Assembly: GCF_900188085.1 (NCBI RefSeq)
Contig: NZ_FZOU01000001.1
Location: 1,240,001-1,304,000 of the forward strand
Direction: 5' to 3'
DNA length: 64,000 nt
Origin: Granulicella rosea
GTDB lineage: Bacteria > Acidobacteriota > Terriglobia > Terriglobales > Acidobacteriaceae
This document shows positions 57,134-64,000 of this stretch, one piece after another. Position 1 is the first letter of the stretch; each line of letters begins with the position of its first letter. Below the pieces are notes generated by a model. It had not been told where the DNA came from. It searched no databases and saw only the letters and a list, made by a program, of their open reading frames with translations. The position numbers and the translations under genes are program-made.

Positions 57134-59854
57134 CTAGGGTTTGCTGGCGGGGTTGTTGTAGGGGGCTTGCAGGTTGGCGGCAAGCGGAGTGACGACGGGC
57201 GTGGCGGCGCCGATGAACTGCGTGACCGTGTACTGAAGCCCATTCGAAACCCAGACCGAACCCGTGGAGTCGACCGCGATCGACTGCGGATCGTTGAGGT
57301 ACTCGCGCGACTGGTTCGCGTGGGAGATGGCGAGCATGGTGGCGCCGGCGGGCGACAGCTCGTAGACCGAGAGCGGCGCGCCGGAGATGTTGTAGCCGGT
57401 GGCGGCCCATACGTTGCTGGCGCCGTCGATGGCGATGGAGTAAGGGACCGGCGGCCCGCTGGTGATGCCGCTGCCGGAGAACGGCGCGCCGGTGGGGGAG
57501 AGCTTCGAGAGCGACGTCCCCGCGTTCGGGTAGTTGGCCTCCGAGTTGATGGCCCATACATTGCCCGTGTGATCGATGGCGAGCGAGGCCGGGACCGAGA
57601 GGCCGCCGCCGATAAAACCGTTAGGCGGCGAGAGCAGCGTGCCGGTGGACGAGAGCTTGACGATGCCGTTGGTCGCGGGCGAGGTCACCCAGTGGTCTCC
57701 GGAGCCGTCGATGGCGTCGGAAAAAATGTAAGGTGCATTGCCGGCGATGTAGCCCTGGCCGTTCGTGGCGCCGCCATTGAGCGTGCGGCCGAGCAGGGTG
57801 GTGGACGGGATGTAGGCCGTGCCGTCGCCGCCGATGGCTAGGTTGTACAGCGAGAGGCTCTGGGACTCGCTGCCGCCGAGATTGTAGCCTCCCGGCGGAG
57901 AGATCATGACGCCGGAGGGGTTCAGCGTGCAGTACTGCGCCGTGGAGTAGCTCTGCTCGTTGTCGTTCACGTCGTAGTACGTGCCGCCGCTGGTGGTCAG
58001 CAGGAAGACGTTATTGGACGGGTCGATGGCGATGGCGTTGGGGGTAGCGACGTTGAGAGCGTTACAGGTGGTGTCGAACCCTTGCTGGAGCACGCCGTTC
58101 GAGGAGAACTGGGTGAGATAGGGAACGGACTTGTAGTTCTGCGGGTACTGGAGAACCCATACGTTGCCGTTGCCGTCGATGGCGAGACCGGAGGTTCCGT
58201 AGCCCAGCAGTCCGTTGAAGTTCACGCCGAGGGTGAGGTCGTTTGGCGCTGCCGTGAGATGCGGGGTGAAGGGAGCGCTGGCGGCGGACTGGAGCGCGTA
58301 AAGCGCCGCGACGTTCGCGCCCTGGGCGTGCGCGATGGCGAGCGCGGCCGAAGCGGTGTCGGTGGCTTGCGTGGCGGCGAAGAGGCCGGTGCAGGCAGAC
58401 GAGCCGGTGGCGGAGCTGACGCAGGCGTTCAGGATATTGGCAAGCGTATTGACGGTCGTCTGCGGCGCGACTCCGTTGGTGGTGTTGGCGACGGCTTGGC
58501 CCGAGGCCAGCGAGGCCAGGTTCGCAGCGTTGAGAAAGGCGTTGGCAATGCCGGTCTGCGCTGCCGTGGTGCTGGGCGAGGAGACGGACGCGGGAGCCGT
58601 CGCGTAACCGGAGAGGGCGTACGCAGCGGCGATGGTCGTTGCCTCGTCGATCGTGACGAGCGTGGTGTTCGTGATACCGCCGCATGCGCCGAGCGCCGCG
58701 AGCAGGCCGGTGGTGATGTTCGTATAGGCGCCCGCCGTGCCTCCGGTGGCGTACAAATAAAGCTGCTGGTGCGTGCCGCAGGTGAGGCCCGAGGGGATCG
58801 TGAAGGCGCCGGTGGCGGAGCTCAGGACGTAGGAGCCCGCGGAGTCGGTAAGGCCGGTGTTGGAGAGCAGCGATACCGAGGCCTGGCCGTAGCCCGTGGT
58901 GTTGGCGGCGAAGAGATGCACGTGCGCGCCGGAGATGGGCGTGGCCCCGCTTTGAACCGTACCGCTGAAGCTCCCGGTGGAGGCCTGCGCGGTGATGGTT
59001 GCGGAGGAGGTGACGGTGGCCGTCTCCCGATACTGCCCGGTGACCGTGAGGGTGACGACGTACGTGCCGGCTGCGGCGTAGGTGTGGGTTGGGTTGGCGA
59101 CGCTCGCGTAGGAACCGTCGCCAAAGTTCCACTGGTAGGTGAAGGACGCGTCGTACGGTTCCGACACCGTGCTGGTGAAGGCGATCGCGAGTGTGGGCTT
59201 GCCGCTGTACGGGCCGTTGATGGTGACCGTGGGGCTGGGGTATGCGATGCTGGCGGTCGAGGTCGCGGAGGCCGGAATGCCGGAGGCGTTGGTGACGACA
59301 AGGGTCACGCTGTAGCCGCCCGGCTGGGTGTAGGTGTGGGTGGGGGATACGCCGGTCGCGGAGCCGCCATCGCCGAAGGTCCAGGCATAGGTGAGGGCCT
59401 GGCCCTGGGGGTCGGATGATCCCGAGCCGTTGAAGGTGATGGGCGCGCCGATGGCTCCGCTGTAGGGGCCGCCGGCGTTCGCGGTGGGAACCGTGCCGGG
59501 GAGCACGATCTTGATGGTGATCGAAGTGGAGTTCGATTGGCCGGAGGTGTTGGTCACCTTGAGGCTCACGGTGTAGCTGCCGGCCTGGGCGTAGCCCTTG
59601 AGCACCTGTGCGCCTGTGCCGGTGCTGCCGTCGCCGAAGTTCCACGCGTAGGAGAGAGTCTCGTTCTGCGGGTCCGAGGAGCCAAGGCCGGAGAAGAGGA
59701 TCGGATAGCCGGGATAGGTGAGGTAGTTGTCGGCGATGATGGCCGCTTTGGGAGCGCCCGCGCCGTTGGATGGAGTAGAGGTAGAGCAGCCGGCAAGAAG
59801 GATGAGGAGAGTCGCAAAGAGGAAGGATGCGGCGGTGCGATAACGGGCGTACAT
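57134..59854 (-). CDS. PKD-domain and NHL-like secreted lipoprotein
   Basis: A 906-residue lipoprotein: lipobox LLILLAGCSTS at the N-terminus, then three PKD domains (YAWNFGDGSTGTGAQVL; YAWTFGDGGSATGVSPTH; YQWNFGDGSYASVANPTH), then the block GTVQSGATPISGAHVHLFAA, the helical LGACGGITNTTLVTIDEATT segment and an NHL-like propeller (LAIDGNGNVWVLQYPQN; IAVDSTGSVWVSNGL). The latter three parts match the paralogue at 38336-40426. ATG 59854 follows AAGG. It is encoded next to a GH2 enzyme and a PL4 lyase, so it may bind glycans on the cell surface. Confidence 0.82.
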   Translation of the reverse strand: MYARYRTAASFLFATLLILLAGCSTSTPSNGAGAPKAAIIADNYLTYPGYPILFSGLGSSDPQNETLSYAWNFGDGSTGTGAQVLKGYAQAGSYTVSLKVTNTSGQSNSTSITIKIVLPGTVPTANAGGPYSGAIGAPITFNGSGSSDPQGQALTYAWTFGDGGSATGVSPTHTYTQPGGYSVTLVVTNASGIPASATSTASIAYPSPTVTINGPYSGKPTLAIAFTSTVSEPYDASFTYQWNFGDGSYASVANPTHTYAAAGTYVVTLTVTGQYRETATVTSSATITAQASTGSFSGTVQSGATPISGAHVHLFAANTTGYGQASVSLLSNTGLTDSAGSYVLSSATGAFTIPSGLTCGTHQQLYLYATGGTAGAYTNITTGLLAALGACGGITNTTLVTIDEATTIAAAYALSGYATAPASVSSPSTTAAQTGIANAFLNAANLASLASGQAVANTTNGVAPQTTVNTLANILNACVSSATGSSACTGLFAATQATDTASAALAIAHAQGANVAALYALQSAASAPFTPHLTAAPNDLTLGVNFNGLLGYGTSGLAIDGNGNVWVLQYPQNYKSVPYLTQFSSNGVLQQGFDTTCNALNVATPNAIAIDPSNNVFLLTTSGGTYYDVNDNEQSYSTAQYCTLNPSGVMISPPGGYNLGGSESQSLSLYNLAIGGDGTAYIPSTTLLGRTLNGGATNGQGYIAGNAPYIFSDAIDGSGDHWVTSPATNGIVKLSSTGTLLSPPNGFIGGGLSVPASLAIDHTGNVWAINSEANYPNAGTSLSKLSPTGAPFSGSGITSGPPVPYSIAIDGASNVWAATGYNISGAPLSVYELSPAGATMLAISHANQSREYLNDPQSIAVDSTGSVWVSNGLQYTVTQFIGAATPVVTPLAANLQAPYNNPASKP

Positions 59855-60100
59855 GTCGGAAACCTTTTCGCGATACAGCCGCGTCTTCCTGAAGCTCCAG
59901 GCAACCACTCTGAATATCAGATACGTGTAACGACCGGCAAAGTCTCACGGTACTAACACGAACAGATTCGAAGTGATGCGCTCCTCCACGACTAAATCTC
60001 GGCGAGCGAGCGCCCCATGAGGGCGGCACAGGATTTCAAAGGCTGTGTATGCGCAGTTCAGGGCGCGAAGCATGTCACCTGCTTGCGCCGAAGGTCCGGC

Positions 60101-63076
60101 TTATTCATGCGGCTTCTGCTGGATCTGTCCCGGATCGATCAGATCCGTGCTGGGCCGGGAGTCCGGCTTCACATAGGCGCCGGGGTTGTAGCGCTCCGGT
60201 ATCCACTTGTCGAAGTCCACCGCGCCGACCTGTTCCGCGGGCGCGAAGGCAGGAGAGGCCATGTAGCTGAGAATCGAGTGGAGGAGCGTTGGGCCGCCGG
60301 GCCGCTTGTCCACGCCCTCGCCGGCCAGGTCGAAGCTGGTCGCCATCAGCTTGCCGGGGCCGACAGTGCACTCGAACAGCATCGCAAGCCGGAGGTTGCG
60401 GTTCCAGTCGTCGATCGGCTGTACGACCGGCTGCAGGGCATGCGGCAGATGCGTGATATTCATCGCGGTAGTCCCGGGTAAAAGGTCGACCCACTGCCAA
60501 TCGCAATGTTCTTCGGTCGGGAAGGACGCGAGCGCAGGGTGCTTGGCGTCGTTCAGCAGACCCAGCATCCAAGTCCGTCCCGGATTCATCAGGCGATTCC
60601 AGAAGATCGGTACGGTGGAGAGACCGAGGTCGGGAACTGGCTTCTCCGGAGCTCCGGAGAGGAACAGCACCTTGCCGCCGGTGGCGAGCTTCGCCTTGGC
60701 CTCGACCCATGACGCGGTGACCGTGACTCCATCGGGCGCCGCCGTCTCCACCTTCGCCGGATAGACCCAGATGGGCCAATCGTTGTGAAAGGACGTGCCC
60801 CGCAGCTCCAGGACCAGACGGTAGTGCGCCGGGGCAGGCAGGCTGGAAAGGTCCACGGTGATCCTGCCCATGACGATGCCCTTCCCGCGCGGTATCTCGC
60901 GTGGCGGAAGCGTGCCGGAGACGACGGGCTTGCCCTGCTCGTTCACGAGCGCCCAGGCGAGCGTTGCCGAAGGCAGCGGCTTCGGACCGTAGTGGGATAG
61001 CTCGATGTCTGCGGCCAGGGTCTGACCGGACGTAAACGTGCGGTCCCGAAAGCGCGCCAGCGGAACGGTCGTGTTGTTGTACCGGCGAAACTCCGCCGGC
61101 AGAACATATCCCTTCGACTCCCAGAAGGCGTCGAGCAGCCCGATCAGGGCGCCGCCCTGGCCGAGGTAGTCGTGCAGGTCCAGCAGCTCGTAGCCGGAGG
61201 AACTCGGAGTTCTCAGGGCCGCTTCGATCTCCTCCTTGTAGCAGGCCACCTGAAAGCGCCCGGAGGCGTGCGCCAGCTGCTTGTTCTTTTTCAGCAGCCC
61301 GCTCGCCTCGGCGGAGTCACGCATGATGATGTAGTTGCCGGGGTGCATATACGGCTCGCGCCCCGTGCCTTTGCCCTCCAGAAAGACCGTGTATGGCCCC
61401 TTGCCGTTGAACTTGTCGATGACGGCGAAGTCGGGATACGCACACCACTGGCCGATCTCGTGGCCGATGGTCGGGATGGGAATGCTCTTCAGCGCGGCCT
61501 CGGCATCGGAGCCGAACCAACCCTTCGGCCCGCGGCCCAGAGGCGTCACCAGAAAGTCCGAGGCGTACGGATGTCCCGCTCCTCCCGGCGGCGGCGCTGG
61601 CCGCCCGACGCCGTCTGCGTAAAGCCTCCGCGGATCGGCTTTGCGCATCTCCTCGTCCCATACCGGCAGTTGCTCAGGATAGTGCCCCGCCGGTTCGTTC
61701 GTCGCGGCAAGCATCACCAGCGATGGATGATTGCCATACGCCTTCAGCAGTCGCGCGGACTCATCGCGCAACACGTCCAGCATCTTCCTCTCCGGATCGA
61801 AGGAGTTCCACATGCCGCACTCCGGCTGCAGGTAGAAGCCCAGCTCGTCGGCTGCGGTGAACGCGGCCTCCGGCGGACACCAGGAGTGAAAGCGCATCCC
61901 GTTCAATCCCCATTCTTTGCACGTGCCGAGGATGCGCTTCCATGTCGCCACCTCGGTCGAGGGATAGCCGGTCAGCGGAAAGCCTCCGCCGTCGTGCGTC
62001 GAACGGAAGAAGAATAGATCTCCGTTCAGCAGGATGTTCTTTCCGTCCGCTTTGATCTCGCGCATGCCGAAGGTGATCTCGCGGCGGTCGCCGGCGGACT
62101 GGCCTGTGAGTTCCACCGTAAGGCGTTGCAGGATAGGGGTGAACTCCGACCACGGCTCGGCACTCGGCATGGGCACGTCGAGCGTCGCGTCGCCGCCATC
62201 CCGGCTCCAGCTCACGGGCGTGGACACGCCACCAGCGGAGACTGTTCCTGAGCCGGCCTCTCCCGTCAGATTTCCAATCTTCACCCTGACCTGCACCGAC
62301 TTACCGGCAAGGTTCGGATACGCCTGCGCATCGTCGATCCACACAGGCGAGGTTACGCTCAGCTCGATGCGGCCCACGATTCCGTTCCATGTGCTGCCCT
62401 CGCCGTCCGAGACGCTGTGTCCGTCGAACCGATACGGCGGGTTCAGCATGGAATTGTCGATCTTGATCGTCAGGCGATGCTTGCCCGGCGTCAGGATGCC
62501 GAGGTCGTAGTCGTGAGGCGCGACCAGCGAGCGGCACGAGCCGACCTGCCGGTCATCCACGAACGCGGTCGTCTGCCAGCGTGTGCGCTCCAGATGCAGC
62601 GCCACGCGTTTGCCCTTCCAGGCCGCGGGAATCTCCACATCGCGCTGATACCAGGCGACGCCGAGATAGTGCCGGACAGGCTGCGAGAGATAGGGAACCT
62701 CCACATGGCCGGGCTGGGTGTAGCGTGCGTACTGCGGCAGCTTGTACCAGGCCATGTCGCGTGGCAGCGCAGCGATGAACTTCGTCTCCGCCGCGATCTC
62801 ATCGCCGTATCCCTGCGTCTGCAGGATTCCCGGCAGGGCGATGTGCGTATCGGCGGCAAGGTCTTTCGCGAACCATGACGCCGATGTGCCGGCGTCGTCG
62901 CGATCCAGCGCAAACCTCCACTGTCCGGCGAGCGAGACCGCTCCGGGGCCTGCCGGGATGACGGGTGCGGGAGCGCCATAGAGCAGGGTGCGTGTCGTGG
63001 CGTGCGCTGCCGCGGCGCCGGTAAGTGCGAGAAATCCCCGCCGCGTGAGGCGATTCGTGCTGGACGTGCGAGTCAT
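60101..63076 (-). CDS. Tat-exported GH2-family glycosidase
   Basis: A 991-residue enzyme. The N-terminus NRLTRRGFLALTGAAAAHA is a twin-arginine signal. A jelly-roll domain (QWRFALDRDD; HLERTRWQTTAFVDDRQVG), an Ig-like domain and a TIM barrel follow (GMRFHSWCPPEAAFTAADEL). ATNEPAGHY carries the acid/base Glu, and GHEIGQWCAYPDF the likely nucleophile Glu. A C-terminal domain of about 200 residues (GGKVLFLSGAPEKP) is extra to the minimal GH2 and may be a glutamine-amidotransferase-like fold. ATG 63076 is preceded by GGAG. Divergent from the lyase gene; likely acts on pectin side chains. Confidence 0.88.
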   Translation of the reverse strand: MTRTSSTNRLTRRGFLALTGAAAAHATTRTLLYGAPAPVIPAGPGAVSLAGQWRFALDRDDAGTSASWFAKDLAADTHIALPGILQTQGYGDEIAAETKFIAALPRDMAWYKLPQYARYTQPGHVEVPYLSQPVRHYLGVAWYQRDVEIPAAWKGKRVALHLERTRWQTTAFVDDRQVGSCRSLVAPHDYDLGILTPGKHRLTIKIDNSMLNPPYRFDGHSVSDGEGSTWNGIVGRIELSVTSPVWIDDAQAYPNLAGKSVQVRVKIGNLTGEAGSGTVSAGGVSTPVSWSRDGGDATLDVPMPSAEPWSEFTPILQRLTVELTGQSAGDRREITFGMREIKADGKNILLNGDLFFFRSTHDGGGFPLTGYPSTEVATWKRILGTCKEWGLNGMRFHSWCPPEAAFTAADELGFYLQPECGMWNSFDPERKMLDVLRDESARLLKAYGNHPSLVMLAATNEPAGHYPEQLPVWDEEMRKADPRRLYADGVGRPAPPPGGAGHPYASDFLVTPLGRGPKGWFGSDAEAALKSIPIPTIGHEIGQWCAYPDFAVIDKFNGKGPYTVFLEGKGTGREPYMHPGNYIIMRDSAEASGLLKKNKQLAHASGRFQVACYKEEIEAALRTPSSSGYELLDLHDYLGQGGALIGLLDAFWESKGYVLPAEFRRYNNTTVPLARFRDRTFTSGQTLAADIELSHYGPKPLPSATLAWALVNEQGKPVVSGTLPPREIPRGKGIVMGRITVDLSSLPAPAHYRLVLELRGTSFHNDWPIWVYPAKVETAAPDGVTVTASWVEAKAKLATGGKVLFLSGAPEKPVPDLGLSTVPIFWNRLMNPGRTWMLGLLNDAKHPALASFPTEEHCDWQWVDLLPGTTAMNITHLPHALQPVVQPIDDWNRNLRLAMLFECTVGPGKLMATSFDLAGEGVDKRPGGPTLLHSILSYMASPAFAPAEQVGAVDFDKWIPERYNPGAYVKPDSRPSTDLIDPGQIQQKPHE

Positions 63077-63270
63077 GGAGCGCTCCGGAGATAGCTTTGT
63101 GGCGAACGCCGTTCGTTCCACGGTGGAAATGATTTCAAGCGAAAGATAGGTTCGCTGTGATATCTCTGTCAAGCGGTGGCCAGCGAGACGGTCCGGCGTC
63201 ACGAATCTTTTACTCGCTGGCATGCGTCTTCTCCACGAAAGCTCTGGCGCATGCGCCATCTGGAGTTTGT

Positions 63271-64000
63271 ATGAAGTTGGTCCGGCTTCTTCGCCCCTCG
63301 CTCCTTTTGCTCTTCCTCGTCTCTTCGATCCTGTCGGCCCGCGCGCAGGCGCCGGTGACGGTCGTCGATCATGGCCGCACGTGGACGCTGGATAACGGCA
63401 TCGTCAAGGCGACGATCGCCAAGGACAACGGCTCCATGCCGTCGCTGGTCTATCGCGGCGTCGAGATCATGGCCGCCAGTGGAGGAACGTGGGAGCACAA
63501 CCCGCAGGGCGCGCCGGTGCTGACGAACACCGTTACCATCGACCCGGCCGGCAACGGCGGCGCGCGCGCCGAGGTGTCGATCAAGGGCATCAGCAACGGC
63601 ACGTTCATGATGACGAAGGGCGCGCCCGGCGGCGGCACGCTGTGCGATATCGAGCTGCGCTACTCGCTGGGCCGTGGCGACAGCGGCATCTATGTCTACT
63701 CGATCCTGAGCCACCCGGCCAGCTATCCTGCCGCGGGCGTGGGCGCGGAGGACCGTTACATCACGCGGCTCAACCAGCAGTTCGACTGGATCACGGTCGA
63801 CAAGGACCGCAACATGCTGGAGGCCGCGCCGACCGATTGGGGAACCGGCGTCGTCGTCCACGCCAAAGAGCAGCGCATCATGTCCAAGGGCGTCTACAAG
63901 AACTCGGTTGAGCACAAGTACAGCTACTCCGGCATGCAGTACCGCACGCCCGCCTACGGTTGGTCGAGCACGAAGAATCACATCGGCGCGTGGTTCATCA
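63271..64000 (+). CDS. Rhamnogalacturonan lyase-like protein (PL4 type), 3' truncated
   Basis: The first 243 residues of an exported protein (signal LLLLFLVSSILSARA-QA). The blocks VDKDRNMLEA, NSVEHKYSYSGMQ and TPAYGWSSTKNHIGAWF are those of PL4 rhamnogalacturonan lyases, which cleave the GalA-Rha backbone by beta-elimination. TGGAG lies 6 bases before ATG 63271. The gene runs off the window. It confirms that the neighbouring GH2 and PKD genes belong to a pectin locus. Confidence 0.85.
   Translation, partial: MKLVRLLRPSLLLLFLVSSILSARAQAPVTVVDHGRTWTLDNGIVKATIAKDNGSMPSLVYRGVEIMAASGGTWEHNPQGAPVLTNTVTIDPAGNGGARAEVSIKGISNGTFMMTKGAPGGGTLCDIELRYSLGRGDSGIYVYSILSHPASYPAAGVGAEDRYITRLNQQFDWITVDKDRNMLEAAPTDWGTGVVVHAKEQRIMSKGVYKNSVEHKYSYSGMQYRTPAYGWSSTKNHIGAWFI

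Noticed and set aside
58062..60029. A 655-codon frame on the minus strand over the PKD gene
   Set aside because: It is an alternative frame of the PKD/NHL lipoprotein gene, Arg/His-rich and without domains.
1..64000. CRISPR arrays, prophage genes, toxin-antitoxin pairs or insertion sequences
   Set aside because: I looked for spaced direct repeats, integrase, capsid or transposase motifs and small paired genes and saw none I could support.

Overview
This window looks like a chromosomal segment of a soil Acidobacteriota of the Terriglobia type (Granulicella, Edaphobacter or Terriglobus relatives). The genus is inferred from gene content and style, not proven. The supporting signs are GC-rich coding, Oar-like TonB-dependent transporters with an N-terminal carboxypeptidase-regulatory domain, many secreted CAZymes with Ig or PKD repeats, a psd-pssA pair beside an ASADH-like gene, YtrA-type and BlaI/M56 regulatory units, and short dispersed intergenic repeats with the cores CCTTCGGGAATGACA and TCGCTCAGGATG. 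There is no rRNA, CRISPR array, prophage or intact insertion sequence.

Layout. 1-7146: the tail of a membrane protein, then housekeeping genes (polyprenyl synthase, YajQ, TatD nuclease, two tandem cupins, MetG) and an FCD-type GntR regulator. 7358-12223: a hexuronate-type MFS transporter divergent from a large secreted GH28 polygalacturonase; a TGGTCTGACCA palindrome sits just upstream of the transporter. 12312-16286: a Do/HtrA protease, M56 peptidase, BlaI repressor and an alpha/beta hydrolase. ACTAAT-NN-ATTAGT palindromes precede blaI and lie inside the first codons of the protease gene. 16352-20082: tsaB, rimI, psd, pssA and an ASADH paralogue lacking the catalytic Cys, followed by tRNA-Leu(CAA).

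20523-43972 is a large polysaccharide-utilisation locus, most likely for pectin or rhamnogalacturonan. It holds a GH31 enzyme, an FAD oxidoreductase, an MFS transporter, a LacI regulator, two SGNH esterases, a TonB-dependent outer-membrane protein, a GH3 enzyme, a pectate-lyase-fold protein, an NHL-like lipoprotein and a 1148-residue secreted protein I could not assign. Variants of GTTAAGCGCTTAAC occur at the divergent GH31/FAD promoter, the lacI promoter, both sides of the SGNH/TonB intergenic region and upstream of the pectate-lyase-fold gene, so one LacI repressor probably controls the whole locus. No SusD-like gene is present.

44214-45739 is an arsR-acr3 arsenite-resistance pair, followed by a Gre-type factor, an SDR remnant and an RluA-type protein whose catalytic Asp is Gly. 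48040-51937 is a cytoplasmic catabolic cluster (two SDRs, an MHS-family transporter, a PuuE-like deacetylase). 51963-53546 is a TetR/NmrA divergent pair sharing a long inverted repeat. 53675-56931 is a YtrA-type GntR/ABC transporter operon under a 34-bp palindrome. 57134-64000 resumes polysaccharide functions: a PKD/NHL lipoprotein, a Tat-exported GH2 enzyme and the start of a PL4-type rhamnogalacturonan lyase.

The carbohydrate genes fit one scheme: secreted lyases, polygalacturonase and esterases cut and deacetylate pectin, the TonB-dependent protein imports oligomers, GH2/GH3/GH31 enzymes trim them, and the MFS carriers take up uronates or small sugars.
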